Positions 11,840-22,596 of a DNA stretch of 64,000 nucleotides are shown piece by piece. Position 1 is the stretch's first letter, and the number at the start of each line of letters is the position of its first letter. The stretch spans positions 2,976,001-3,040,000 of the forward strand of contig OZ024846.1 of the NCBI GenBank assembly GCA_964017145.1, in the 5' to 3' direction. Under the pieces are notes generated by a model, which ran no database searches, was not told where the DNA came from, and was given only the letters and a program-made list of their open reading frames with translations. This DNA comes from Agrocybe praecox. Taxonomy: Eukaryota; Basidiomycota; Agaricomycetes; Agaricales; Agrocybaceae. Position numbers and translations under genes: made by a program.

Positions 11840-12646
11840 TTGAAACTTTTGCACGAGGAAGATTGATTAGATAGATCCGGCCTGCCATATCGTTGTACAT
11901 ATGTTTACTCATGTCCATCGCTCAAGCACTCGAGCACTGGCTGCTCAAATTCGCATATCTCGGTGTTGTGTCAATAAATACACACTTGTTTCACCATATA
12001 ATAGTAAATTACTGGCTGAGAGCTCTAAGGACAAGGCAGATGAGACGAACGCCTAGGTAAATGCCGCTCTGGGAAAATACGTTGACCATCTTCCCGGTAT
12101 CCGCCAATAACACCCTGAGGTTCTAGGATGATTCAAACTGGAGCGTCGTAAACATGAATCGGTCAAGTCACGTCGGAAAATATTATGGTACGTGACGATG
12201 GTCGACTTTGGCTCATGGATTGGGCATGATCAAGATTCTACCCTATATGTTTCGAAGGTTTTTCTATGAAGATATAGACGGCAATGTCTGAATTGTGCTT
12301 AGATTAATGTGGAAGTGATGGAATTGACGACATAAATTCTCCCTTTATGCATTCTACATGTTGAAACTCTCATTTTGTTGGTTATAACTGTATGAAGCAT
12401 TATTTATGGCAGCAAAGACTAGTAAGTCTGCTTTCAACCGACTTTGGCATTGAATGAAGATAAATCAGAAACAAGGGACCAATCCTGGACAAATGTTTCA
12501 AATAGGCGACCACCTGTGTGAAGAAGCGCCGGGTCAATATATTAACACTAGCCGCAGCTATACATGTTGAATAGGATTAACTAATAAATGAATTTACCTC
12601 AAGTACGATAAACGATCCCAACGAACTAAACATCTATTATCATAAT
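11840..12646. other. intergenic stretch, no gene seen
   Basis: The counterpart of 678-1506 in unit A. It carries deletions and short insertions relative to A. No frame with family features. Confidence 0.55.
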
Positions 12647-13754
12647 TTACTCTCCAAAAACCCAATCTGGGCCATGCGCGATGATGACACCGACTCAGAC
12701 GTCGGTGACGTCGAAGGCATATCTTTCTTCTCGCTTTCAGCCATCGTCTCGCCCAATTAATGATCCCCTTAATCAACCGATCCAGCTCCTCCTCCGTATT
12801 CCCCGCATGCAAGCACACCCGCACGCGGTCCTTCCCTTTCGGTGCCGTCGGCCAGGTGATGGGCCGCGCGTTCATCCCTAATGCGAGGAGGTATGCTGAC
12901 AGGTGTCAGAACTGGGATTATGGGCGAAGAAGGTGATGAGGTCGAGAAAGGTAGAATAGCCGGTGCTGATGGCGACGAAGAGTACGATGAAGGTTGTTCG
13001 TGTTGGAGATGCGAGGGTAGCGAGACGAGCGATGGAGGTATGTTGTGCAATTTAAGCAGAGGATTTAGGTTATTGCAGAAGTAGGAAGATAGGTTTTGGA
13101 GTCTGTTGGAGAGCTATGGTGACTGACGTTCAGCGAAGGATCGGAAAAGAAAGAAAATAAGACGTACATGCTGAGCCGTCCCGTCCACAAGCATGTCGAA
13201 AGAGCAGTCTGCCGCTATGATATTTGCGTAACTAAGCGATGTCGTATAAATGAGAGATCTGGCATAATTCAAGAGGTAATCTCGAATCAGCGTATTCGTG
13301 ATTATCAAGGCTAAAATTAGATAGGTCAACCATCGTATATTTCCCATATAAAATAACATTTACGCACCTCCAGTGGTAGCCAGGGCCTTTCCGAACGTAT
13401 GCAATCGCGCAAGGACTCTATCCTCTAATCCAAGTTCAACGACGCGTCCTCTACCCAGAGGACCGTAAAGTCCAGTGGAATGGGCTTCATCCACAACAAG
13501 GTACGCGTTTTTCAGTGGGAAACACTCCTCCAGCAGATCCGCAATTTCTCGTAACGATGAAAATGTCCCATCCATGCTGTAAAGACTCTCCACAGACAAG
13601 AACAGACTATTCTCTCCAGTCCTAAGCTCCGTTCGTTCTTCTTGTAGTCGATAAAGCACCCTTCTCAAGTCCGACATCGAGTTGTGTGCGAACGAGAAGT
13701 GTGCCCCGCGTGCTTGTGAAGCGCGTAACTTGCAAGTGCACCTTTCGAGTCCAT
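12647..13754 (-). pseudogene. AONS-like gene, unit B copy, broken
   Basis: Aligns along its whole length with the intact gene at 1507-3039. After the first nine codons (MDSKGALAS) 391 bp are missing, equivalent to A positions 2622-3012. This removes the N-terminal third of the enzyme and shifts the frame. The last exon has two more deletions relative to A: 14 bp at about 12900 and 4 bp at about 12750. The part around the PLP lysine (HTFGKALATTGG) is still readable at 13360-13677. No functional product is expected. Confidence 0.9.
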
Positions 13755-14224
13755 GATACCGGTGGGTTTTAATGGTAAAGAAAGAAACCTAATGGATCGA
13801 CGGTTTGTCGTTCTTGTTTTGCTGTGGTCGTCGTCGGCGATGGCGTCCAGGAAGCAAGGAGCGGGTTTCGTCGGGATATTGGGGGGTTTCCTATAGCCAG
13901 AGACGACTACTCAAGCTTTTTACCTCTGAGGATGGATGTAGAACGGGTTTTGAGAGAGCGGAGGATGAGAAAAGGATACGTTTATCAAAAGGAGGGGTGG
14001 GGCTTGGTAAAAAAAAAGTGTTCCCAGATCGTGATTGATCCCAAGCCTTTCGGCTTTTCGGCTTTAGATTATTTGGGGGAATGTATTCGCGCAGATATTC
14101 CTGCGGGCGGCCGCAGATTGTATTTGAGGATTGGAAAAATCAAAATGGTACACAAGTCGAAAATAAAGGGACGAAATGAGAAGAAAGTGTGAAATGAGAA
14201 ATGGCCCAAATATCCGTGGTGAAA
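13755..14224. other. upstream region shared with unit A, with the empty CACTA site
   Basis: Matches 3040-3480 and continues directly into sequence equivalent to 4712 on, with a single TGA at about 14184. It therefore shows the state before the transposon insertion in unit A. No gene. Confidence 0.6.
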
Positions 14225-14948
14225 TCAATCTTGCAGCGCTCCAATTTCACGTTCAGCGGTATCCAAATATACATCGTAAACACCATCGTATCCAGCTAGA
14301 GACAAAATCATTTGAGAAAGGAACACAAATAGGAAAAACAAACTGCTTACCAGGATTCTTCGCCAAAGCCTTATATCGAGCAATAACCTCCCGATCGTGC
14401 AATATTCCCGCCAGCTGTGCATGTTTTATCGTACCTAAATCATAATACCTATCAGCACCCGTGAATAGAGGAGTGAACCACACAGAAACGCACCCGATAC
14501 GTGGATAACATTCGGGATGTACCTCGCCCCGTCAATCGCCGTCAGAAGCGTCAAGGCTGCCCACGCGATATTATGCTGATCGCGTGCAACGCGTATGATA
14601 CATATATTCGTCGTAGGAGAGAAATATTTGACTGAAAAAATACAGAAAATGTAAGAAAGAACAGCGCAACGGCATAGAGAACCACGAGAACGCACCTGTT
14701 AACGACAGACCCACAGCTCCCCATCCCGTATCTCCGAAATTGCTGATAATGCTCTGCTTCAATGATGCCCAGATAGCCTTTCCGTCGAGGGATGATGAGC
14801 CTGAGGTGATTTTGCCCAGCTGTGCGCAGCCTTGTGCGACTGGTACGAACTCGACGAGAAACCAGCGGTTCTATGACTTTGTAGCTGAGTAAACTGCGGA
14901 CGTAGGGGAATAAACGAGGTAGAAGGAGCTCACTTTAAATCTAACCAT
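14225..14948 (-). CDS. POP5: RNase P/MRP subunit POP5, intact copy
   Basis: Five exons on minus: 14934-14948, 14696-14870, 14494-14631, 14351-14434 and 14225-14295. The phases close and give 160 residues. Pop5-family landmarks are the N-terminal MVRFKNRWFLVEF, then AIWASLKQSI, NFGDTGWGAVG, VKYFSPTTN with CIIRVARD, VIHVSGTIKHAQ and HDREVIARY. Pop5 is a core protein of RNase P and RNase MRP in the nucleus. A one-base gap relative to the sister copies near 14470 falls within intron 3 and is harmless. This is the only one of three copies with both a start codon and an open frame. A tail of about 25 residues starting GYDGVYDVYL is less conserved. Confidence 0.92.
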
Positions 14949-15019
14949 ATTTGTGTGACTGTATCCTTCCTAGTAGCTATCGCATTTCATCTATCCGTGC
15001 TGATGAGGTTCAAAGAACT

Positions 15020-16000
15020 GGGAATGTTAGCGACGCGATGATGCCGGTTCTTTGTTTGGTTGAGAGCCTATGGGGTTTTCAAACCAAATATCGGTACCTT
15101 TGGGGCCTGTTATAACCGGCACTTGGGCTAGGCTGCACCAGCACGATCGATGGTCCTGTTTCGGATTATCTTGTGCCGCCTCCTTCCCCCATCCTTCCAC
15201 TCCATGCACCGGGAACAATCTCGCCAATCCCGTCAAAAGTCCTAGAAAGTCCTTCATGGAGGACGCTCTCGCTATTTTCACCACTCACTCGCATCGCATA
15301 TGCTCTCTACCTTTAGTCTTTTCTCCATTATGGATGGCTCGATAATCATCAGAAATCGTGCCACCGAGGGCCTGGGGCAAATATTGGCGATACCTTGGTT
15401 TCTCTCTCGCAACCCTATATTCTGCTGAAACCACAATAACACCTGATCCCTCATCATCGCAGTCTCATTAGACCCATGACACAAATTCGGGAGCAGGAAC
15501 CTTCGTCGTTGGGCTGGTCTTCAACTTGGGTTCTGAAAAGAAAGGTTTCCTCGGAAGATATCGACTAAGGAACCTGAGTGGATATTGTGAAGAAACGCTG
15601 GACCTCGAAAGAATTCATCGGGAACATCCCTTCCATCTAGCCACGTACTGTTTCGTTGATGCTCTTTCGCTCTGGGATAAGTCCTTCCTCCACATTCTGG
15701 CCCCATACAAACCAACTCACCTTTCTCGTCGAAATGAGATGAAGCCTCCAAGGCAGAACGTCCAGAACGATTACCTCATTTCTTGGATCATCCGATTCGG
15801 TGGTCAAAACTCTCAAGATTGCCTCGTCTACCCAAGCCTCAGCATTTGTCCAAGGGAATACGAGTCAAAAGTTGAACGTCGCCGAACCATCAAGATCTGG
15901 TTTCACTCTATAGATGGGAAGAAACCATGGGTCCGGTTCCATTGATAGGAAACGCCCATCTTTGACCTCTATGTTCCTCTCGCCGTCCTCGCTCAGGCGC
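15020..16000 (-). pseudogene. remains of an unrecognised gene, unit B copy
   Basis: The counterpart of 5500-6340. Read on minus, 15740-15960 resembles protein (PDPWFLPIYRVKPD, then FPWTNAEAWVDEAIL) and is the best-preserved version, but a stop lies between these blocks and no complete frame can be built. The family is unknown. Confidence 0.4.
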
Positions 16001-16053
16001 TATATGTCAAGAGCATTGCCTGGATTCCCGTAAACACCTCATCCCTTCGTAAA

Positions 16054-16960
16054 TTGACACAGGCGGCTTATGATCCATGCAAGCTGTCATTGATGGGACG
16101 ATTTCTCTGCAGAGCTATTGTGATAGAGAAAACCTCAACGCTTCAAGCTCCATCGTCCAACGTCAAGCCTCGTACGCACCAGAAGAAAAATTGTTTCAAG
16201 ACGTTCAACCCCCTGAGGCACATCCCTCCGACCTCCGTACTTCCCTTCGACTGCACAAATCCTGGTCAGAACTTTTCTAGGTCGTTTCGTCAAGACAAAT
16301 CTCAGAAGTTGCTCGGGTCGCAAATTGAACACTGCTGAAATATCAAGCTTCAAGATCTATATGAACAAGAGAGAAGAGAACCTCAATATCGCCGGGTATT
16401 CGTATCGTACGCCGACTGAGCGATACCTACCTTTCTGGCCCAGGCGCAATTCCCAAGGCAGAAGAAAAGGGCGTGGTCCCCTTACATTTAAAGTGCTTGA
16501 ACTCTGACCACCTCTACGTCTACTCTACGCTAGGTCTATTCATCGTCCTCGTGACGAGCATGAAATTCGAAAGTAGAGGGCTGTTCTTCATATATTCGAT
16601 GTAGAAAGATTCCATGCTCGTTTTGACATCGCGATTCAGGTTTTCTGGACTTTATTCGCTTTCCTGCCATGCTATTTTTCCGCTCCAATCAACAACTCAT
16701 TAGCGGTTATAAAGACCCCTGGGAAGATGACCTCTCAAAATAGAACTCCGCGATAGGCGTGAAATGAACTTGCGGCGGGAAAGAACGCCATAAGGATGGG
16801 CTATGGCAGCATCCTGGACCGGCCTTTTTTAATAGCGGCAGAATAAGGAGTGAGACATGGAGGGGAAAGATTGGCTTTGGGCGTCGATGATACCGACGAT
16901 ATATGGCAGGTGCTCTAAAGAGGAAGTGTGGTGCTTTGCCATGGGTAACTCCCTTTTTTA
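16054..16960 (+). pseudogene. relic of an APH-type kinase, unit B copy
   Basis: At 16858-16960 the + strand reads with GKDWLWASMIPTIYG followed by SKEEVWCF, matching the C-terminal end of the intact kinases (RKDPLW.SMIPYICG and EEAW). The region before it is colinear with 6345-6757 in unit A, where the middle of the kinase is still readable. The old gene therefore ran opposite to the surviving APH gene of the same unit. The frame is destroyed. Confidence 0.55.
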
Positions 16961-17501
16961 CATATACCTCATCGATGTTCGTAAAAAATTTCAATTCACT
17001 TAGGCGTTGTCCTGAAATGGGCGTCAATACTTACATAACTTAGCAAGTACGAAACTCACGAAAACATCGCATATCGAATGAGTCAATACCGCATTGCACG
17101 TGTAGAATGCCTGTCATTTCTGTGATTGTATAGAGAAAGTAGCGCTTCTTATTTCGTACATGCTACGCCCACTGTCAAGCGCATGTGTACTCCATAAAGT
17201 GACAAGATAATTGCTTCGAAGGAGGACATTCATGTTTTAAAATGTGTCCAAACTGGTTATTTGCATAGAGCTCGAACTCTTATGATTACCGCGCTTATAT
17301 TGTGAACACCAAACTATTGCTGTCCCTCCGAGCATATAATAAAATCGAAGATACGTAGGAAAATTTGAAATTCAGATAAAAGATATTAGCAAAACTGTTG
17401 ATTTTACTATGCTATGTAAGGTATGTGCAGCTGCAAAAAAGTGAATCAGAGATACTTTTCCTACGATTTAAGTGATACAAACTGAGCAATATCAGTAATA
17501 C
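16961..17501. other. intergenic stretch
   Basis: Colinear with unit A from about 7720, without the 540-bp TIR element. No gene. Confidence 0.5.
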
Positions 17502-18511
17502 CTACTTCCAAGCCAGAGAACGATGCATACCCTCGTACCATGCTTCCTCCTCGGGAAAATCTCCACAGATATATGGAATCATAGAAGCCCAGAGAGGGTC
17601 TTTCCTCTTCATGACCCACTCCTCGTTCTCCGCTTGCCGCTTCATCGCGATGGCCTCAAACCATATAGGGTAAAATCCAGCCCATCCCCAATCAATCAGC
17701 CAAAGGCGACCGTCGTCGCCTAAAATAATGTTCGAAGGCGTAATATCTTGATGGCTCAAGACAAGCGGCCATGACATATTGAACGGCGTGAGTGAGTCAA
17801 GAACTACAGATTCGTCGACTGAAACAGCCAGGTTGGATCGTTTGAGAGCAAATTTTGCCCAGCTCAAGTTTTTTTTATTGAGGAAGTCCGCCATAGCTTG
17901 ATAAGTTGGGAATGGTCCTCTGGTCGTGACGATATTGCCGAAAATAGGTGAGAAACAGATCCTTGCTTCGCGTTCTGGAGCAACAGGCCCTGGGACCTTG
18001 GAGCGAGGGTGGCGAACAGCACGTAGCTGCGCCACGTAGTCCTTCAATGTTTCGAACACCCACACCTTCTTCTCGCTAGGCATGTCAGGCCAGATGTCGC
18101 TGAGTTGTCTTCCGGGGATGTAATCCATAATGATGAAATTACAGCCATCTCCGCGTACGACACGCCTAACACGAGGCACTGGGATTGTCGTTTGTGCAGC
18201 AACAATTTCCATGGCATTAGCCTCCGATGCGTCAAAGATCCTACTCTCTTCTTTATCTTGTGCCATCTTGACGACGGTTCCTTTGGTTATGTGGAATAAT
18301 AGTTGTGCGCCATCAATACCATATTCGTCGTGCATACTCTGGTCCGACTGATATTTGTGGAATATAAGGTGGAGTATTTCATCGTCCCTAAGATCATCTA
18401 TATCTGAAGGCTACACGAGGATATTCTCCTGTTAATGCCCATGTGTTCAAAGAAGGAATCGTATACTCTTACCATGTTATCTTGCCAGTGCTTGGAATGT
18501 AATGCGGCCAT
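17502..18511 (-). CDS. APH/choline-kinase-family phosphotransferase, unit B copy
   Basis: Exons 18473-18511 and 17502-18410 give 315 residues with the same organisation as the gene at 8804-9806. The catalytic SHQDITPSNIIL (H233, D235) and IDWGWAGFYP are kept, as are IPVPRVRRVVRG and MDYIPGRQL. Differences from the unit A protein are scattered substitutions with no frame damage, so both copies may be active. The likely substrate is unknown. It is followed upstream by the fragmentary start of unit C. Confidence 0.85.
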
Positions 18512-18731
18512 ATCAGGAACGCTATGAATGCCTTTTATTATTTGGATGGTAAATCAACGGTTGGAGTGTCTTTTCACAGTAAAAGAGGGAGGATTGAGGG
18601 TGAGGGTGACAAGCAAGCAGGTCGCAGAAATGCTGTGGACTCGCAATAAAATATTTGGTTGTGTTTGTGGTCTCTTCTTTCGGGCCGAGATGTCCACATC
18701 GTGGGAAAGTCAAAATAGGAAAATTAGTTTT

Positions 18732-19010
18732 ATGGATGTACTCGTCGTAAACCACCACGTCTCCCGGTTGCGGAACGCACGCGAAGAAACCCTGGTTCAC
18801 GTCGAATCCCGAATTGAAGAGCAGAGCGGTCTCATCCTTGAAGAATTCGGACAAGCGCGCTTCCAACGCTGCGTTCACCGACAGCCTCGATCCTCCTGAA
18901 CCCAGTACATCCGGTGCTTTGCTAGGAATAAAGAACGTAATTTAGATGAATTTGCCACAGAAAGGTAGTAGTTCGAGTTGAAATCGATCAATGCCGAGCT
19001 GGAGGAGGAA
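18732..19010 (-). pseudogene. AONS-like gene fragment, unit C
   Basis: Corresponds to positions 2641-2940 of the intact gene, that is, the N-terminal part containing LFNSGFD and FACVPQPGDVVVYDEYIH. It contains small deletions and has neither a start codon nor the PLP-lysine half. It lies entirely inside the interval that is missing from the unit B copy. Its left end joins unrelated sequence; its right end joins sequence upstream of the gene after a deletion equivalent to A 2941-3440. Confidence 0.85.
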
Positions 19011-19082
19011 AGTCAAAAAAATAAAGGGACGAAGGGAGGATAATGGGTAAAATAAAAATTAGCCCAAATTTCTGTGGTGACA

Positions 19083-19808
19083 TCAATCTTGCAGCGCTTC
19101 AATTTCACGTTCAGCGCTATCCAAATACGCATCGTAAACGTCGTCATATCCAGCTAAAGACAGATTTATATAATAAAGGAAGATAAATCGGGAAAAACAA
19201 ACAGCTTACCAGGATCCTTCGCTAAAGTCCTATACCGAGCAATAACTTCCCGATTGTGGGATGTTCCCACCAGCGGCGCATTTTTTATTGTACCTAGGTC
19301 ATAATACACGTCAGCACTCGTTAATAGCAGGAGTAGAACACAAAGAAACGCACCGGATACATGGATAACATTCGGAATGTACCTCGCCCCGTCAATCGCC
19401 GTCAGAACCGTCAAAGCTGCCCACGCGATATTATGCTGATCGCGTGCGACACGTATGATACATATATTCGTCGTAGGAGAGAAATATTTGACTGAAACGA
19501 TGACCAAAATGTAAGAAAGGACAACGTAACGACATAGCGAACCGCGAGAACACACCTGTTAACGACAGACCCACAGCTCCCCATCCCGTATCTCCAAAAT
19601 TGTTGATGATGTTCTGTTTCAATGATACCCAGATAGCCTTTCCGTCGAGGGATGATGAGCCTGAGGTGATTTTGCCCAGCTGTGTGCAGCCTCGTGCGAC
19701 TGGTACGAACTCGACGAGAAACCAGCGGTTCTATGACTTTGTAGCTTAGTAAACTGCGGACGTAGAGGAATAAACGAGGTAGAAGAAGCTCACTTTAAAT
19801 CTGACTAT
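19083..19808 (-). pseudogene. POP5: RNase P/MRP subunit POP5, unit C copy, start codon lost
   Basis: All five exons align: 19794-19808, 19556-19730, 19354-19491, 19210-19293 and 19083-19153. The frame is open across all of them, but the start codon reads ATA instead of ATG (19806-19808). The next in-frame ATG is at MKQNIINNF (19622), after the conserved NRWFLVEF segment. The copy could be translated only as an N-terminally shortened protein, and I count it as non-functional. Substitutions are spread over the gene, and intron 4 keeps its CTAG acceptor. Confidence 0.75.
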
Positions 19809-20220
19809 ATTTGTGTGACTGTATCCTTCCTAGTAGCTATCGCATTTCATACATCCGTGCTGATGAGGTTCAAAGAACTGGGAATTTTAGCGACGCGATG
19901 ATGCCGGTTCTTTGTTTGGTTGAGAGCCTATGGGGTTTTCAAACCAAATATCGGTACCTTTGGGGCCTGTCATAAGTTATACTAACCGGCACTTGGGCTG
20001 GGCTGCACCAGCACGATGGTCTTTGCGCCGCCCCACTCTTCCTTCTCCCATCCTTCCACTGCACGCACAGGGAACAATCTCCCCAATACCGTCCAAGGTT
20101 TTAGAAAGCTCCTCATGGAGGACGCTCTCGCTACTTTCACCACTCACTCGTATCGCATATGCTCTCTGCCTTCAGTCTTTTCTCGATTTCGGATGGCTCG
20201 ATAATCATCAGAAATCGTGC
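19809..20220. other. unit C spacer, interrupted by the composite insertion
   Basis: Colinear with 14949-15360 of unit B and resumes at 24088. No gene of its own is present. Confidence 0.6.
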
Positions 20221-20399
20221 TCTTTGGGGGTCACATCTGCGGACGCATTTGCTAAACACAGAATAAATGTAGATAAATATTTATATGTAGCTAGCTTGAT
20301 AGAGTTTGGGCGAAAGCCCAGTTCCGGGTTTTAGTCCGGCCTGGGTCTCTCCTGCCCATGAAGCAAACTTCACTTCCTATATCGAGACGATACTGCGAC
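20221..20399 (+). repeat. 179-bp left terminal block, first copy
   Basis: Starts TCTTTGGGGGTCACATCTGC. Identical to 21503-21681. Contains a perfect GGGC-GAAA-GCCC hairpin about 90 bp from the start. Confidence 0.95.
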
Positions 20400-20579
20400 G
20401 GGCGGGAGGGATCGAATCATGCTTCAATCCCTGTCCTTCTCCTTAGTGTCCTTGTATTACAGTATGTCATCTTGTAAGAAATAAAGTCGGCCCATGAGCT
20501 GAATAGGTATTCAAGATAGTGCTATTAAGCGACGCATGCTTAAGCAACATGTATTCGCATATCTGCAGGTGCCGGTGGC

Positions 20580-20813
20580 TAGTGTTGCCACGGCTTGACT
20601 CCGAACCGCGAGTTGCCGGAGTCGAGTCGAGTCGAGTTGCCGATTAGTTGGAGTCGTCGACTAACTCCAATGCGGTTGGTTAAACCGACTCGGAGTCGCA
20701 AGCCGAGTAAGTTAGTCACGGATAGGCGACTCGGTTTCGGCATGAAGTCGAGTCGCTTCCTAAGTCGGGTTAGACTGACGGTAACCGAGCGAAGTCAAAC
20801 CGTGGCAACACTA
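20580..20813. mobile_element. hAT-type MITE nested in the first unit
   Basis: 234 bp bounded by inverted repeats starting TAGTGTTGCCACGG and flanked by the perfect 8-bp duplication CCGGTGGC (20572-20579 and 20814-20821). An 8-bp duplication with TAGTG ends is the hAT signature. The interior is built from many short GAGTC/GACTC words and is strongly self-complementary. No coding capacity. Confidence 0.9.
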
Positions 20814-21341
20814 CCGGTGGCTGTGAAGAGTAAGGGTGTGAATGCCAATTTGAAATCAGCCACGGAAAAGGTTCGTATTTCTTTGGCAGGCACGTCAGAG
20901 TGCTACAGGTGCTATATGTAGTGTTTTTTAACCGGGATAATAGCAGAGAAATCTGAGAAGGAGCAATCGGCGACGCCCTGAACGGGCCCTGCCACAATCA
21001 GTGGGTTCTAATTGGACTGGCTGTGACATCCTGTGACACATAAACAATATTCGCGAAAATACACAAAATACACACAAAATTTCCCAAGTGGTCTGCGCCT
21101 ATGCTGTTGCATGCCGCCTTACCAACAGACCAAATGCTTACAATCTACAAGAGCAGTCTAACAGATTAGACTCTTAGATGATTTGTGGTATCATGTTTAG
21201 CCGAATATGCAACTGAGTTGAAAGTTCAACTATCAAAGGCAGCTGCACTGCTGCCGTGGGTTGGTATATAGACAGGTTTGAAGCATGAAATCTCTTTTAT
21301 ATTTTACAAAAATATATATTGACCCGGGAGAGGAGGGCGGG

Positions 21342-21502
21342 TGAAAAAGAAAGCTTTCTCGAGCTCCCAGTCGGGCGTGCTCGAGGGCTGCGCAGGGTGA
21401 TGATGGTGGTTCGTGAAACAGATTGTCACGCGTCACCATCAGTTCGCCCAAAGACCCCATTCTTGCCTTGCGATCATTCTTCACTTGGTGCGAGAATATC
21501 AA
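21342..21502 (+). repeat. 161-bp right terminal block, first copy
   Basis: Starts TGAAAAAGAAAGCTTTC, ends GCGAGAATATCAA. Identical to 23927-24087. Joined directly to the left block of the second unit at 21503. Confidence 0.95.
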
Positions 21503-21681
21503 TCTTTGGGGGTCACATCTGCGGACGCATTTGCTAAACACAGAATAAATGTAGATAAATATTTATATGTAGCTAGCTTGATAGAGTTTGGGCGAAAGCC
21601 CAGTTCCGGGTTTTAGTCCGGCCTGGGTCTCTCCTGCCCATGAAGCAAACTTCACTTCCTATATCGAGACGATACTGCGAC
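21503..21681 (+). repeat. 179-bp left terminal block, second copy
   Basis: Identical to 20221-20399. After it the two units diverge at once. Confidence 0.95.
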
Positions 21682-22596
21682 ACCCATTTATTAGGAATGT
21701 CATGACGCGGCGAGTGAGTCTCGATACCCCAAATTTAGGAGTGACAGATCATGCTTATTAATAAAAGCGAAATCAAATAGAATTATTTGTTTAAAAGGAG
21801 CCATTGCTTAGCCCTAATTTGACCATAAAATATTTCTCTGTATTTTAAACATCCCAATCGTGTCGGGACCAGGTCAAATCTTGCCAGACATTGAGCAAAC
21901 ACTGTCGAAACCGTGAAGTCCGTTGTGGCTGTGACAAGGCTTCCAAAACAGGTAACCTTATATAATCTGGGAGCGGCCCGGCGTCTCAGACGGAAAATCT
22001 AAATACTAAAATGAGGGGTCAAGCAATATATGGACTCGTCCTCTATGGCTAGATAGACGATGCTCAAGTTTGATGTATTTGTGCGCCTCGAAAGATGGCT
22101 GGATACATGGTCCGTGATTGTTCATTATATATGGACCAAGGGATTGTGGCTATTTTCATATCACGACCCGGGACTCTTAGCAAGAAACGAGCCAACCTCG
22201 TAAAATTGGCACTGGTTCTGGTATGTTTACCCGGTACCCCTGGAATTGGGGCAGCTATGTACGTAGGAGGAGGCGCAATGCGGGCTCAAATGGTAATGGC
22301 CGCAGATCATCACTAATATGATAAAACAGCTTGGATATTATTATTATAGAAAAAATACATATATTGCGTGCTAACTCGTTAGCCGCCGGACAGCGGGAAT
22401 ATAGCATAATGGGGTAGCAGGGTTAGCGAGGCGGTAGGAAAGGCAGGGTAAGGGATAGCAGGAGTGGTAGGGTAAGAAAATAGTGGGGTGAAGGAAACAT
22501 TGAGGTGACTGGACAGCAGGAGTGGCGGGGTAAGTGGTATGATAACAGGAACAGAGGGGTAGTAGGATAGCCCAAATAGCGAAATCGCAAGAAAAG
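21682..22596. other. interior of the second insertion unit, before the minisatellite
   Basis: No gene recognised. A 73-codon + frame at 22095-22316 has a short hydrophobic stretch near its end and could be captured host sequence; nothing identifies it. 22390-22590 is purine-rich, with loosely repeated GGGTAGCAGG-like words that grade into the minisatellite. Confidence 0.4.

Noticed and set aside
14253..14483. Frameshift in POP5 copy B
   Set aside because: The one-base gap near 14470 lies in intron 3 once the GTGCGT donor and TAAATCAT-side acceptor are recognised; the exons stay in frame.
1..18511. A biotin biosynthetic gene cluster around the AONS gene
   Set aside because: No bioA, bioB or bioD homologue is present; neighbours are POP5, kinases and a DUF7770-like gene.
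20321..20345. tRNA-like hairpin (GGGCGAAAGCCC) in the element end
   Set aside because: No anticodon arm or A/B boxes; a simple hairpin only.
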